Part shown: positions 57,557-64,000 of the stretch, one piece after another | Layout: each line of letters starts with the position of its first letter | How positions within the stretch are numbered: position 1 is the stretch's first letter | Assembly: GCF_900199405.1 (NCBI RefSeq) | Contig: NZ_LT963430.1 | Span: 3,421,894 to 3,485,893 of the forward strand | Origin: Beduinella massiliensis | GTDB lineage: Bacteria > Bacillota > Clostridia > Christensenellales > Aristaeellaceae | Direction of reading: 5' to 3' | Length of the DNA stretch: 64,000 bases | Translations under genes and position numbers: made by a program | Notes under the pieces: generated by a model | Told to the model about the DNA's origin: nothing | Database searches by the model: none | Seen by the model: the letters and a program-made list of their open reading frames with translations, nothing else

Positions 57557-57868
57557 TCAGGCGTGGTAGAACACCCTTTCCATGCCGTCTTCGCCGTCGC
57601 GCCCGTCGCAGTCCATGCGCATGATGTCCTTCATCGACTCGTTCCAGCGCGCGACGACGGGGCTCTCATTTTGCACCCTTGCGGCGTACTCCACGCTCTC
57701 GCATTCGTAATAGCCGAACAGCTCGTCCCCCGCGAGCCAGATCGTGTAGTTGTGCACGCCCGCGCGGTTGAGCACCTCGGTCATCTCCGGCCAGATTTCC
57801 GCGTGGCGGCGCTTGTATTCCTCGGTCTTTCCGGGCAGCACGGTGCCCTTCCAGGCGAATCGTTCCAT
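57557..57868 (-). CDS. rhaM: L-rhamnose mutarotase
   Basis: A 103-residue protein of the RhaM family, interconverting alpha and beta anomers of L-rhamnose ahead of rhamnose isomerase. MERFAWKGTVLPGKTEEYKR RHAEIWPEM (read as RHAEIWPEM) has the conserved His/Tyr-type sites. HNYTIWLAGDELFGYYEC and the C-terminal MDCDGRDGEDGMERVFYHA are also typical. It sits directly upstream of recQ and not in the rhamnosidase locus, but it implies that the cell uses L-rhamnose, consistent with GH78 and its importer at 23-33 kb. Confidence 0.93.
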   Translation of the reverse strand: MERFAWKGTVLPGKTEEYKRRHAEIWPEMTEVLNRAGVHNYTIWLAGDELFGYYECESVEYAARVQNESPVVARWNESMKDIMRMDCDGRDGEDGMERVFYHA

Positions 57869-57960
57869 GGTTCATTCATCCTTTCCTCTGTGCAATCGAG
57901 CGATTGTCCCCATCTTACCGCAGGCGCGCGGACAATGTCAATAGCCCGCCCGGATCGCGT

Positions 57961-57992
57961 TAAAAACCGCCGAAGCCCTGGGGCTCCGGCGG
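57961..57992 (-). terminator. Terminator after the GGDEF-EAL gene
   Basis: CCGCCGAAGCCC and GGGCTCCGGCGG (57967-57978, 57981-57992) pair with one mismatch; on the minus strand TTTTTA follows. It separates the EAL gene from rhaM. Confidence 0.85.
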
Positions 57993-57999
57993 CATACGA

Positions 58000-60261
58000 T
58001 CAATTCTCCTCCGCGTAAAACGTCCTTTTTTCAAAGTCCTCCGCGCGAAGAGGCTGCGAATAGACGAAGCCCTGCACGGCGTCGCAGTGAATCCTTCGCA
58101 GGAACTGCACCTGCGACGCCGTCTCCACGCCCTCCGATACGGTGGTCATGCCGAGCCTGTGCGCCAGATCGACGACGGAGCGGACCACTTCCTCGCCGCG
58201 CGGGTCGTCCTCCTTCGTGAAGAACGCACGGTCCAGCTTGAGGGTATCGACCTGCACCTCGCGTAGCACGTTGAGGGAGGAATAGCCGCTGCCAAAGTCG
58301 TCCATGGAGCAGCGGAAGCCCATCTCGTGAATTTCACTTACCACCTGTTTCAGGTACTCCATATTTTCAAACAGCAGCGTCTCGGTCAGTTCGATCTCGA
58401 GCAGGCTTTCAGGCACGCCGTAGCGCTGCTGCACGTCCTTGTACTTTTGCAGGAAATGAGGCACCTGAAAGTGCGCGCGGGACATGTTGACCGAGACGGG
58501 CACGGGCGTGAGCCCCGCGTCCATCCACCGGCGCAGCAGCTTCAAAACCTCCTCGAACACGTACAGGTCCATCTTGCGGATGAAGCCGTTTCGCTCGAAG
58601 AAGGGGATGAATTCGTCCGGCGGAACGAGCCCGCGGACGGGGTCCTGCCAGCGCACCAGCGCCTCCGCGCCGATCGTCTTCCCGCTCTCGAGCGATACCT
58701 TGGGCTGCAGGTAGACGACAAATTCGCCGTTCTCCAGCGCCTGCTCCATGTTGTTTTCCATGTCCATCTCGTGCAGCTGGCGGACGCGCTCCATGTCGTC
58801 ATAGAAAACGCACCGGCAAAGCGCGTGCGTCGCCTCCGCCTTGTTCTTCTTGCGGGCGGCGTTCGCGTAATCGCGGATGGTAACCACGTCCGCGGCGGGG
58901 GCGTCCACGATGTAGACGCCGCAGTCGATGGGCAGGTAATAGGGCGCCTCTGTCTGGTCGTTATAGCGGTTGATCTCCTGCGCGATCGCCTCCAGCCGAC
59001 GGACGATCAGCGCGGGGTCCGTCGTACGCATCACGATGTTGAACGTATCGCCGCTGATGCGGGCGGCGAATTCGTCCGCGTTCAGGTTTGCCGCGATGCA
59101 CGCGTGCGCGTGCCGCAGCACGCGGTCGCCCTCCCGGCTCCCAAACGATGAATTGACCAGCTTGAACCTGCGCAGGTCGGCCGAGATGAACGCGTAAGGC
59201 TCAAAGCGCTCCGCCTGTTCGCGCAGCGCAAGCGCAAAGCGGGCGGCGGTGAAGCCGCCCGTCACCGGATCTTCATACGCGATTCGGGTAATCGCGCGGT
59301 TCTTGCGCGCGGTCATGAACAGCACGCCCGCGATTACCAGCAGGAACAGCGCCGAAATGAAGATGCTGGCCATCATCGAAAAGCCCGCGAAGCGCTGCAT
59401 CTCGTCGGCGTAGACCGCCGTGGGAACGACGGAGAGCAGGTACCACTTGCCTTCGTTGACCGGCACGTAGTTCATCGTCTCGTGCACGCTGCCGTCAAAC
59501 GTGTACTCCAGGTAGCCGCCGCGCCCCTCCCGCATGGCCGCCTCCATCGCCTCGATGGAATCGCCCGCGTCCAGCTTGCCGCGCAGCCGCAGGCTTTCAA
59601 ACAGGTTGTCCCCGCCCAGGATCGCGTTGGCGTTACTGGAACGCAAAATGAAGTCGCCCGACCTGTTGACGATGTGGGAGAATCCTTCGCCGCCGAACGT
59701 CTCGATGCCCAGCAGCCGCTCCTCCACGATCTTCGGCTCGCCCCATACGACGAGCGCCCCCACGACCTCGTCCGCCTCGCGATAGGGCACGGCGTACAGG
59801 ATGCAGTCGCCCACGCCCGGGCAGTAGCTGAGCGCCTCGTCCACGGCGGACACGCCCGAAAGCGCCTGCCGCACGGCGCCGCGCCCGCCCAGGTCGAGCG
59901 CCTCGCCCTCCCGCGTCACAAGCCGTCCCCCGCCGTCCGTGATTCCACCCCAATGGAACGGATAACGCGAAATCATGCGCTCGAGGTACGCCGGACCAAA
60001 CGCCTCAGCCTCCGAAAAAAAGGAAAGGTTGTCGCTGATCGATTCCAGCGTGCTGAGGTTGGCGCTCATGCGCAGGGTCAACCGGCTGGAGACCTGCTCG
60101 GATACCTCCGCAAGGTACCGGCGCGTCTGATTTTGAATCACGCTGTCCCCGCGATGGACCATCGCGTAGCACAGCGCGCACACCACCAGCGCGATGGAAA
60201 GCAGCGCCGCCGCGAGCGCCGCGATCCCCTTGCCGTTGAGCAAGCTTTCTTTCCTGTTCAT
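58000..60261 (-). CDS. Membrane Cache-GGDEF-EAL protein, probable cyclic-di-GMP phosphodiesterase
   Basis: A 753-residue protein with a membrane segment at about 12-35, a Cache-type extracytoplasmic sensor (about 40-290), a second membrane segment at about 295-318, a GGDEF domain (about 330-490) and an EAL domain (about 500-745). The GGDEF site reads ISGDTF, degenerate, so cyclase activity is doubtful. EAL residues are intact: EALVRW, NMSRAHF, LTETLLFEN, MDDFGSGYSSL and KLDRAFF. The protein therefore probably hydrolyses cyclic-di-GMP under control of an external ligand, with the GGDEF possibly binding GTP. It is monocistronic. Confidence 0.93.
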   Translation of the reverse strand: MNRKESLLNGKGIAALAAALLSIALVVCALCYAMVHRGDSVIQNQTRRYLAEVSEQVSSRLTLRMSANLSTLESISDNLSFFSEAEAFGPAYLERMISRYPFHWGGITDGGGRLVTREGEALDLGGRGAVRQALSGVSAVDEALSYCPGVGDCILYAVPYREADEVVGALVVWGEPKIVEERLLGIETFGGEGFSHIVNRSGDFILRSSNANAILGGDNLFESLRLRGKLDAGDSIEAMEAAMREGRGGYLEYTFDGSVHETMNYVPVNEGKWYLLSVVPTAVYADEMQRFAGFSMMASIFISALFLLVIAGVLFMTARKNRAITRIAYEDPVTGGFTAARFALALREQAERFEPYAFISADLRRFKLVNSSFGSREGDRVLRHAHACIAANLNADEFAARISGDTFNIVMRTTDPALIVRRLEAIAQEINRYNDQTEAPYYLPIDCGVYIVDAPAADVVTIRDYANAARKKNKAEATHALCRCVFYDDMERVRQLHEMDMENNMEQALENGEFVVYLQPKVSLESGKTIGAEALVRWQDPVRGLVPPDEFIPFFERNGFIRKMDLYVFEEVLKLLRRWMDAGLTPVPVSVNMSRAHFQVPHFLQKYKDVQQRYGVPESLLEIELTETLLFENMEYLKQVVSEIHEMGFRCSMDDFGSGYSSLNVLREVQVDTLKLDRAFFTKEDDPRGEEVVRSVVDLAHRLGMTTVSEGVETASQVQFLRRIHCDAVQGFVYSQPLRAEDFEKRTFYAEEN

Positions 60262-60408
60262 GGTCTTTCTCTTTCTTTGCCTCCCGCGCGGACGCAGCGC
60301 AAAGAGACGGTATACTTCTCAACATTATAGCAAGGCGCCCGGTTTATCTCAAGGGGGGAATCCGTTCCCCGCCCTGCAAAAAAACGTCCTGCCCCCAAAA
60401 TAGCTTCC

Positions 60409-60534
60409 TTAACAAACAGCATCGAAATGTTTTCGAATCGTGTAAACGTCCATTGCCTTTACCAGGTCATTCATGACAGCGGGCGTCCGTTCGTCCAAGT
60501 CCAGAAACGAATGAAACCCGCCCTCGATATTCGC
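60409..60534 (-). pseudogene. Remnant of a hydrolase C-terminus fused beyond the TetR gene
   Basis: On the minus strand, in another frame from TetR, the sequence reads ANIEGGFHSFLDLDERTPAV, then MNDLVKAMDVYTIRKHFDAV and a TAA at 60411-60409. GGFHSF resembles the His motif of alpha/beta hydrolases. It has no start and directly follows the point where the TetR sequence loses family character, consistent with a deletion scar. Identification as a hydrolase is tentative. Confidence 0.55.
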
Positions 60535-61036
60535 TGCGGATAATCTCGTTCATTTCTTCCGGCGTTTCTCTACACCCATCCGCAAGCCATTTTTTCACAA
60601 TCGCATTCAACCCGCTTCTGAAAAATTCGATATGATATTCAATATGCTGGTTGTCAAAATGCTGTTTTGCCTGATGAATGTCGTAGTACTTGAGCTTGAA
60701 CTGATTGTCATAGCCGAGTTTAAAGTAAGTGCAGTAGACCAGTTGGTTTTCTTTGATATGGCGAAACAGCTTAAGATAATCATTGCTGTTAAAGCTCTGC
60801 GTTGTTTCTGTTTCGTAAAGCAAATCCACCTCTCTTTCCAAGTCTTCTCCTACTTTGTCTGCGAGTTCATAAATATCTGCATAGTTAGCGTAAAAGGTGC
60901 TGCGGTTTAATTCGCACCGTTTACAAATATCTGAAACTGTTATTTCATGGAGTTCCTTTGTTTGCAGCAATTCAATGAAGACCTTTTTTATACGCTCGAT
61001 CGATTCACGCCGCCGCCGATTATTCTTCGTGTTCAT
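60467..61036 (-). CDS. TetR-family transcriptional regulator, altered C-terminus
   Basis: A 189-residue repressor. The N-terminal TetR DNA-binding domain is clear (RRRESIERIKKVFIELLQTK; ITVSDICKRCELNRSTFYAN). The ligand region follows to about residue 160 (CRETPEEMNEIIRSEY). The last about 25 residues (RGRVSFVSGLGRTDARCHE) look unlike the family and appear to read out of frame through a neighbouring gene remnant. It is transcribed divergently from a small membrane protein, with a palindrome between them as likely operator. Base composition is clearly AT-richer than the core genome. Confidence 0.85.
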   Translation of the reverse strand: MNTKNNRRRRESIERIKKVFIELLQTKELHEITVSDICKRCELNRSTFYANYADIYELADKVGEDLEREVDLLYETETTQSFNSNDYLKLFRHIKENQLVYCTYFKLGYDNQFKLKYYDIHQAKQHFDNQHIEYHIEFFRSGLNAIVKKWLADGCRETPEEMNEIIRSEYRGRVSFVSGLGRTDARCHE

Positions 61037-61081
61037 GATTGTCCTCTTCTATTATTCCAACACTTGTGTGCAAATTGATGA

Positions 61082-61110
61082 TTGCTTCTGCTTTTTCAGA
61101 CAATTATACT
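61082..61110 (+). promoter_or_regulatory. Promoter of the small membrane protein gene
   Basis: TTGCTT (61082-61087) and TATACT (61105-61110), spacer 17. On the opposite strand TATAAT (61108-61103) may serve tetR, so the two promoters overlap. Confidence 0.65.
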
Positions 61111-61121
61111 AAACTCACATA

Positions 61122-61141
61122 GAAACAACCACTGTTGTTTC
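61122..61141. promoter_or_regulatory. Candidate TetR operator
   Basis: GAAACAAC-CACT-GTTGTTTC is a perfect 20-base inverted repeat. It lies just after the -10 of the membrane protein gene and at the expected -35 of tetR, so one bound dimer would block both. Confidence 0.7.
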
Positions 61142-61165
61142 AAAGATAATGGAGGCGTTTTTACA

Positions 61166-61537
61166 ATGAAGAAAAGCAGTTTTGTCGCGATGGTATTAGG
61201 AACGGTCAGCGGGGTTTTATTTGCTCTCGGAATGTGTATGGCTCTGATCGCAGAGTGGGAAGCGTTTAAGCCGGGAATTGTATTCGGGTGCGTCGGCCTT
61301 CTTCTTGGGCTTGCTACGCTGGTTGCATGGCGGAAAATGGAGCACAAAGCGCCCATTCAACTTTCGGGCAAAACGATCCTTGCGGTTCTCGTCGGCGTCG
61401 TCGGCGCTTTAGCGTTAGGCGTTGGAATGTGTTTCAGCATGGTTTGGGGAAAGATGATTCAGGGCATTGTAATCGGCCTGATTGGGATTGCCGTTCTGCT
61501 CTGCTTAGTTCCCCTGACGAAAGGCATTAAGGAATGA
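61166..61537 (+). CDS. Small four-segment membrane protein
   Basis: A 123-residue protein with four hydrophobic segments (about 6-28, 36-55, 72-92, 97-116) and a short charged C-terminus. No named family is recognised. Start ATG 61166 is chosen because GGAGG lies ten bases upstream; the longer ORF overlaps the promoter. It is divergent from tetR across a palindromic operator, so it is the probable target of that repressor, perhaps an export or resistance-related protein. Function unproven. Confidence 0.75.
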   Translation: MKKSSFVAMVLGTVSGVLFALGMCMALIAEWEAFKPGIVFGCVGLLLGLATLVAWRKMEHKAPIQLSGKTILAVLVGVVGALALGVGMCFSMVWGKMIQGIVIGLIGIAVLLCLVPLTKGIKE

Positions 61538-61618
61538 GCTGTGATAGGCCGTCTGCCCGCTATATGAGGCAGGAGCATATTGAGGTCAGGCGAACGGCTA
61601 TCCCTCACGTGGGGGCGC

Positions 61619-61831
61619 ATGATGATTAAATTGGCCCCTCGTAGCATGACCTTTGCGCAGAAAAGCATGATCGGCTCCGGCGGGTACGCGCCCCAGGGTG
61701 CGTCGCTGTGGGATATATCTTCTGTCCTCACGCCCGAGTTCCCTCTTTGTGAGATGGAAAAGACAATCCAAACGGCGGCCGATCCACGCCGCGCCTTGAA
61801 TGCCATGATCGAGTTTGACGTATGGGGATAA
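61619..61831 (+). CDS. Possible small protein or gene remnant
   Basis: A 70-residue reading frame (MMIKLAPRSMTFAQKSMIGS...) that ends with LNAMIEFDVWG. Its stop lies in a ten-base overlap with the next start (ATGGGGATAA), which suggests coupling, and GTGGGGGCGC precedes the start. The protein matches nothing I know. A second short frame (MRQEHIEVRRTAIPHVGA, 61564-61629) overlaps it upstream, so this stretch may be the debris of a larger gene. Confidence 0.35.
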   Translation: MMIKLAPRSMTFAQKSMIGSGGYAPQGASLWDISSVLTPEFPLCEMEKTIQTAADPRRALNAMIEFDVWG

Positions 61832-62499
61832 AGCAAAAAATATTGAGGAAAATTGAAACCGCTGAAACGTGGAAGCGTATAAGGAACGATCCACGATACA
61901 AAATTGTATTGTCCGCGGCTCTCGGCTTCTCTGTCAATTTGCTGTACGCGCTCTATCATGGGGCACTTGGTATTGTCCACCGGTCCCTATGGTTTATCAC
62001 CCTGTGTGCCTACTATGCCCTTTTAGGCACCCTACGCTTTTCAGCCGTCCTATGCGAATGGAAACGTAATTCTACGGGTTCTTTAGACACAGAGTATTTT
62101 GTGATGAGGCTGTCCGGCATATTGCTTGCTGTATTAAGCTTTGTTTTGACGTGGGTCATCTACATAAGCTTGGCGGAAAATATCGCAGCAAAATATGATC
62201 CCGTGATGATGATTACCATTGCCGCCTACACATTCTATAAAATTACAATGGCAATCATACGCGCAGTAAAGCAGCGAAAAAATCCTTCGCCCTTGCTCAC
62301 GGCGATTCGCACCATTGGTTATGCGGACGTAGCAGCGTCTGTTTTAACCCTGCAGCGGTCTATGCTTGCTTCCTTTGGGAGCATAAGCGATTTCGGCGCG
62401 CGTATTATGAATATTTTAACAGGGGCTGCTGTCTGCTCATTCGTGTTGACGCTTGGCGTCACGACAGCAAAAAAAGGAATAGAAAGAAAAGGGGTGTAG
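61822..62499 (+). CDS. Multi-pass membrane protein of unknown function
   Basis: A 225-residue protein with about five to six hydrophobic segments (VLSAALGFSVNLLYALYHG; LWFITLCAYYALLGTLRF; LSGILLAVLSFVLTWVIYIS; MMITIAAYTFYKITMAII; ILTGAAVCSFVLTLGVTTA). The basic N-terminus (KQKILRKIETAETWKRIRND) is probably cytoplasmic. I do not recognise the family. It overlaps the preceding small frame by ten bases and lies in the AT-rich accessory patch. Confidence 0.7.
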   Translation: MGIKQKILRKIETAETWKRIRNDPRYKIVLSAALGFSVNLLYALYHGALGIVHRSLWFITLCAYYALLGTLRFSAVLCEWKRNSTGSLDTEYFVMRLSGILLAVLSFVLTWVIYISLAENIAAKYDPVMMITIAAYTFYKITMAIIRAVKQRKNPSPLLTAIRTIGYADVAASVLTLQRSMLASFGSISDFGARIMNILTGAAVCSFVLTLGVTTAKKGIERKGV

Positions 62500-62501
62500 T
62501 T

Positions 62502-62579
62502 ATGGCAAAACCCCATTTAGGAATAGCTTCGGGCCGGCTCCTTGCGGCGGAATCGCTCATGCGTGTACGCCCATGGTGA
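62502..62579 (+). CDS. Short ORF, possibly the truncated start of a lost gene
   Basis: A 25-residue frame (MAKPHLGIASGRLLAAESLM...) with AGGGGTG upstream, starting two bases after the previous stop, reads like the beginning of another operon gene that then breaks off. Low confidence because of its size. Confidence 0.25.
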   Translation: MAKPHLGIASGRLLAAESLMRVRPW

Positions 62580-62610
62580 GGGCCCGCAAACCATCCAAGG
62601 CGCTTCCCGT

Positions 62611-62662
62611 AAATACAAAAAGGGCGCAGCCGCGGAGCATTTCCTTCCGCCGCTGCGCCCTT
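62611..62662 (-). terminator. Terminator after metQ
   Basis: AAGGGCGCAGC (62620-62630) pairs with GCTGCGCCCTT (62652-62662). A further GCGGA/TCCGC arm lies inside, and TTTTTGTATTT follows on the minus strand. Confidence 0.85.
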
Positions 62663-62673
62663 AGGCTTCTTTT

Positions 62674-63489
62674 TTATTCCCAGGCCGGGATGTAGACGCC
62701 CTTGTACACCGTGTCGAACAGCTCGCGCACGGCGTCGGAGTGGTAGACCTCCGCGATGCGCTTGAAGGCCGGCTCGTCCTTGCGGTCGGCGCGCGCGGCG
62801 ATCACGTTGATGATGCCGTGCATGTCGGGATTGTTCGGGTCGTACTGCTCCATGTAGAGCGCCTCGTCGTTCGTGAGCCCCGCGTCCTTGGCATGCGTGC
62901 CGTTGAGGAACGCGATGGCGATGGAGGGATCGCTCATGGCGGAGGCGGTCAGCGCCGCTTCCATCTCCATGAACTGAAGGTTCATCGGGTTCTCCTCGAT
63001 GTCCGCGACGGTCGCCAGCTCCGTCATGTCGGCCTTGAGCTTGATAAGCCCGGCCGCCTCCATCATGCGCAGCGCGCGCGCCTCGTTGACGACGTCGTTC
63101 ATGATGGCCACGCCGTCGCCTTCCTTGATCTCCTCCATCGAAGCGTACTTCTTAGAGTAGATGCACAGCGGGGCGATCAGCGTGTCGCAGACGGAAACCA
63201 GCTCCACGCCGTGCTCCTTGGACCAGTTGTCCATGAAGTTGTAGTGCTGAAACGCGTTCAGGTCCACGTCGCCGTTCGCGAGTGCCTCGTTGGGGATGAT
63301 GTAGTCCGAGAACTTCACCAGCTCGATTTCGATACCCTCTTCCTTCAGCGTGGGGATGATGACCTGCTCCCACTGTTCGTTGTTCTCGCCCACGACGCCG
63401 ACCTTGACCTTGGTGACGTCTCCTGCCAGGCAGGACACGGACGCAAGGCACAGGACGAGCGCGAGCAGCGCCGCAAAAATCCGTTTCAT
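62674..63489 (-). CDS. metQ: Methionine ABC transporter substrate-binding protein (NlpA/MetQ family)
   Basis: A 271-residue NlpA-family binding protein. A signal peptide ends near residue 20 (FAALLALVLCLASVSC); the cysteine is preceded by SVS, a poor lipobox, so lipidation is uncertain. The mature part starts KVKVGVVGENNEQWEQV. GIEIELVKFSDYIIPNEALA, DVDLNAFQHYNFMDNW and VAIMNDVVNEARALRMMEAAGLIKL are characteristic of MetQ. It follows the metI gene on the same strand by about 90 bases and ends in a terminator, so the operon runs metN-metI-metQ from beyond the right edge. Confidence 0.93.
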   Translation of the reverse strand: MKRIFAALLALVLCLASVSCLAGDVTKVKVGVVGENNEQWEQVIIPTLKEEGIEIELVKFSDYIIPNEALANGDVDLNAFQHYNFMDNWSKEHGVELVSVCDTLIAPLCIYSKKYASMEEIKEGDGVAIMNDVVNEARALRMMEAAGLIKLKADMTELATVADIEENPMNLQFMEMEAALTASAMSDPSIAIAFLNGTHAKDAGLTNDEALYMEQYDPNNPDMHGIINVIAARADRKDEPAFKRIAEVYHSDAVRELFDTVYKGVYIPAWE

Positions 63490-63580
63490 GGGGAATTCCT
63501 CCTTCTCGATTGGGGCTATATCAGGAATGCGCCTTGGCGCAGCACCTGCGTGTAATAAGAAGACGGCGGCGCGAGCGTTT

Positions 63581-64000
63581 TTATTGCAGCCGCTTCGTCA
63601 GCAGGTTGCCCACGGACTGAATCAGCGTCACCAGGATCAGCAGCACGATGACCGTCACGATCGTCACGTCCGTCTGAAAGCGCTGAAAGCCGTAGCGGAT
63701 GGCGTAGTCGCCCAGTCCGCCGCCGCCCACGACGCCCGCCATCGCGGACAGGGCGATCAGGTTGATGATCGTGATGGTCGCGCCGCGGATCATGCCGCCC
63801 AGCCCCTCGCGCAGGTACACGCGAAAGACGATCTCCCAGGGGCCGGAGCCCATGGCCTGCGCCGCCTCGATGACGCCCTTGTCCACCTCGCACAGCGCGC
63901 TGTGAATCTGGCGCGAGAAGAACGGAATGGTGCCGATGACCAGCGGGAACATCGCGCCCTTCGTGCCGATGGAGGTGCCCATCACGATGCGCGTCAGCGG
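63581..64000 (-). CDS. metI: Methionine ABC transporter permease, partial
   Basis: The C-terminal 139 residues of a MetI permease; the start lies beyond the right edge. The coupling loop GVIEAAQAMGSGPWEIVFRVYL and later MAGVVGGGGLGDYAIRYGFQRF are diagnostic for MetI. FPLVIGTIPFFSRQIHSAL is the preceding membrane segment. It forms the membrane channel for MetQ-delivered methionine. Regulation (often an S-box) cannot be seen from here. Confidence 0.93.
   Translation of the reverse strand, partial: PLTRIVMGTSIGTKGAMFPLVIGTIPFFSRQIHSALCEVDKGVIEAAQAMGSGPWEIVFRVYLREGLGGMIRGATITIINLIALSAMAGVVGGGGLGDYAIRYGFQRFQTDVTIVTVIVLLILVTLIQSVGNLLTKRLQ

Noticed and set aside
1-64000. tRNA or rRNA genes
   Set aside because: No cloverleaf with a GTTCGA-type arm or rRNA-like stretch was recognised on reading both strands; a tRNAscan run would be decisive.

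Overview
The window reads as a chromosome segment of a high-GC member of the Clostridia, possibly Christensenellales or a related gut lineage. This is inferred from family content only: T-box leaders ahead of aminoacyl-tRNA synthetase genes, AGGAGG ribosome sites, PadR-DUF2812, DUF3343, TM1266, TSCPD (TIGR03905) and YwaF proteins, and CUT1 sugar transporters paired with YesM/YesN or AraC regulators. No rRNA, tRNA or CRISPR array was seen. Housekeeping genes are clearly GC-rich. The left edge, the 14.1-16.2 kb membrane gene, the two sugar loci and the 60.4-62.6 kb patch look less so by eye and are the likely accessory parts.

Layout: (1) 1-0.5 kb, the 3' end of an IS3-family insertion sequence. 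(2) 0.5-9 kb, a zinc-ribbon membrane protein, obgE-yhbY, an ECF sigma/anti-sigma pair, nth, a DUF3343 protein beside a class-V aminotransferase (cysteine desulfurase family), a neurotransmitter:sodium-symporter-type transporter and a YaiI protein. (3) 9-16 kb, a DUF362 protein, a GH2 glycosidase, an auto-regulated-looking PadR-DUF2812 pair, an acetyl-xylan-esterase-type hydrolase and a large membrane protein. (4) 16-24 kb, a short alanyl-tRNA synthetase behind a T-box, a large secreted cell-wall-binding protein, an orphan GHKL kinase, an ECF-transporter S component and a class-3 lipase.

(5) 23.6-33.4 kb is a rhamnoside-utilisation locus: YesM/YesN-type two-component system, GH78 alpha-L-rhamnosidase, and an ABC importer operon ending in a beta-propeller protein and a cupin, with ATGA-type overlaps at four junctions. 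(6) 33.5-42 kb holds glyS behind an unusually compact T-box, a GT-C-like membrane protein, a TM1266/NMT1-type ABC operon with a candidate attenuator and leader ORF, and a YwaF/beta-propeller pair. (7) 42-45.6 kb holds a TSCPD protein, a phasin-like/ABC1-kinase pair, a SAP-domain protein and a frameshifted pseudogene.

(8) 45.7-52.2 kb is a second polysaccharide locus: lipoprotein binding protein, two permeases, AraC regulator, an unassigned alpha-helical protein and a GH88 unsaturated glucuronyl hydrolase. It suits import and cleavage of pectin- or glycosaminoglycan-derived unsaturated oligosaccharides. (9) 52.7-60.3 kb has the MoxR-DUF58-DUF4129-like membrane cluster, a short RecQ helicase, L-rhamnose mutarotase (linking to the rhamnosidase locus) and a Cache-GGDEF-EAL protein. 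(10) 60.4-62.6 kb is a patch of TetR regulator, small membrane proteins and gene remnants. (11) 62.7-64 kb is metQ and the end of metI, running off the right edge.

I did not find a clearly new multi-gene system. The most unusual signals are regulatory: a glyS T-box with very little room for Stem I, a terminator and leader ORF ahead of the TM1266 ABC operon, paired repeats upstream of the GH88 locus, and an inverted repeat astride the promoter of the cell-wall-binding protein.
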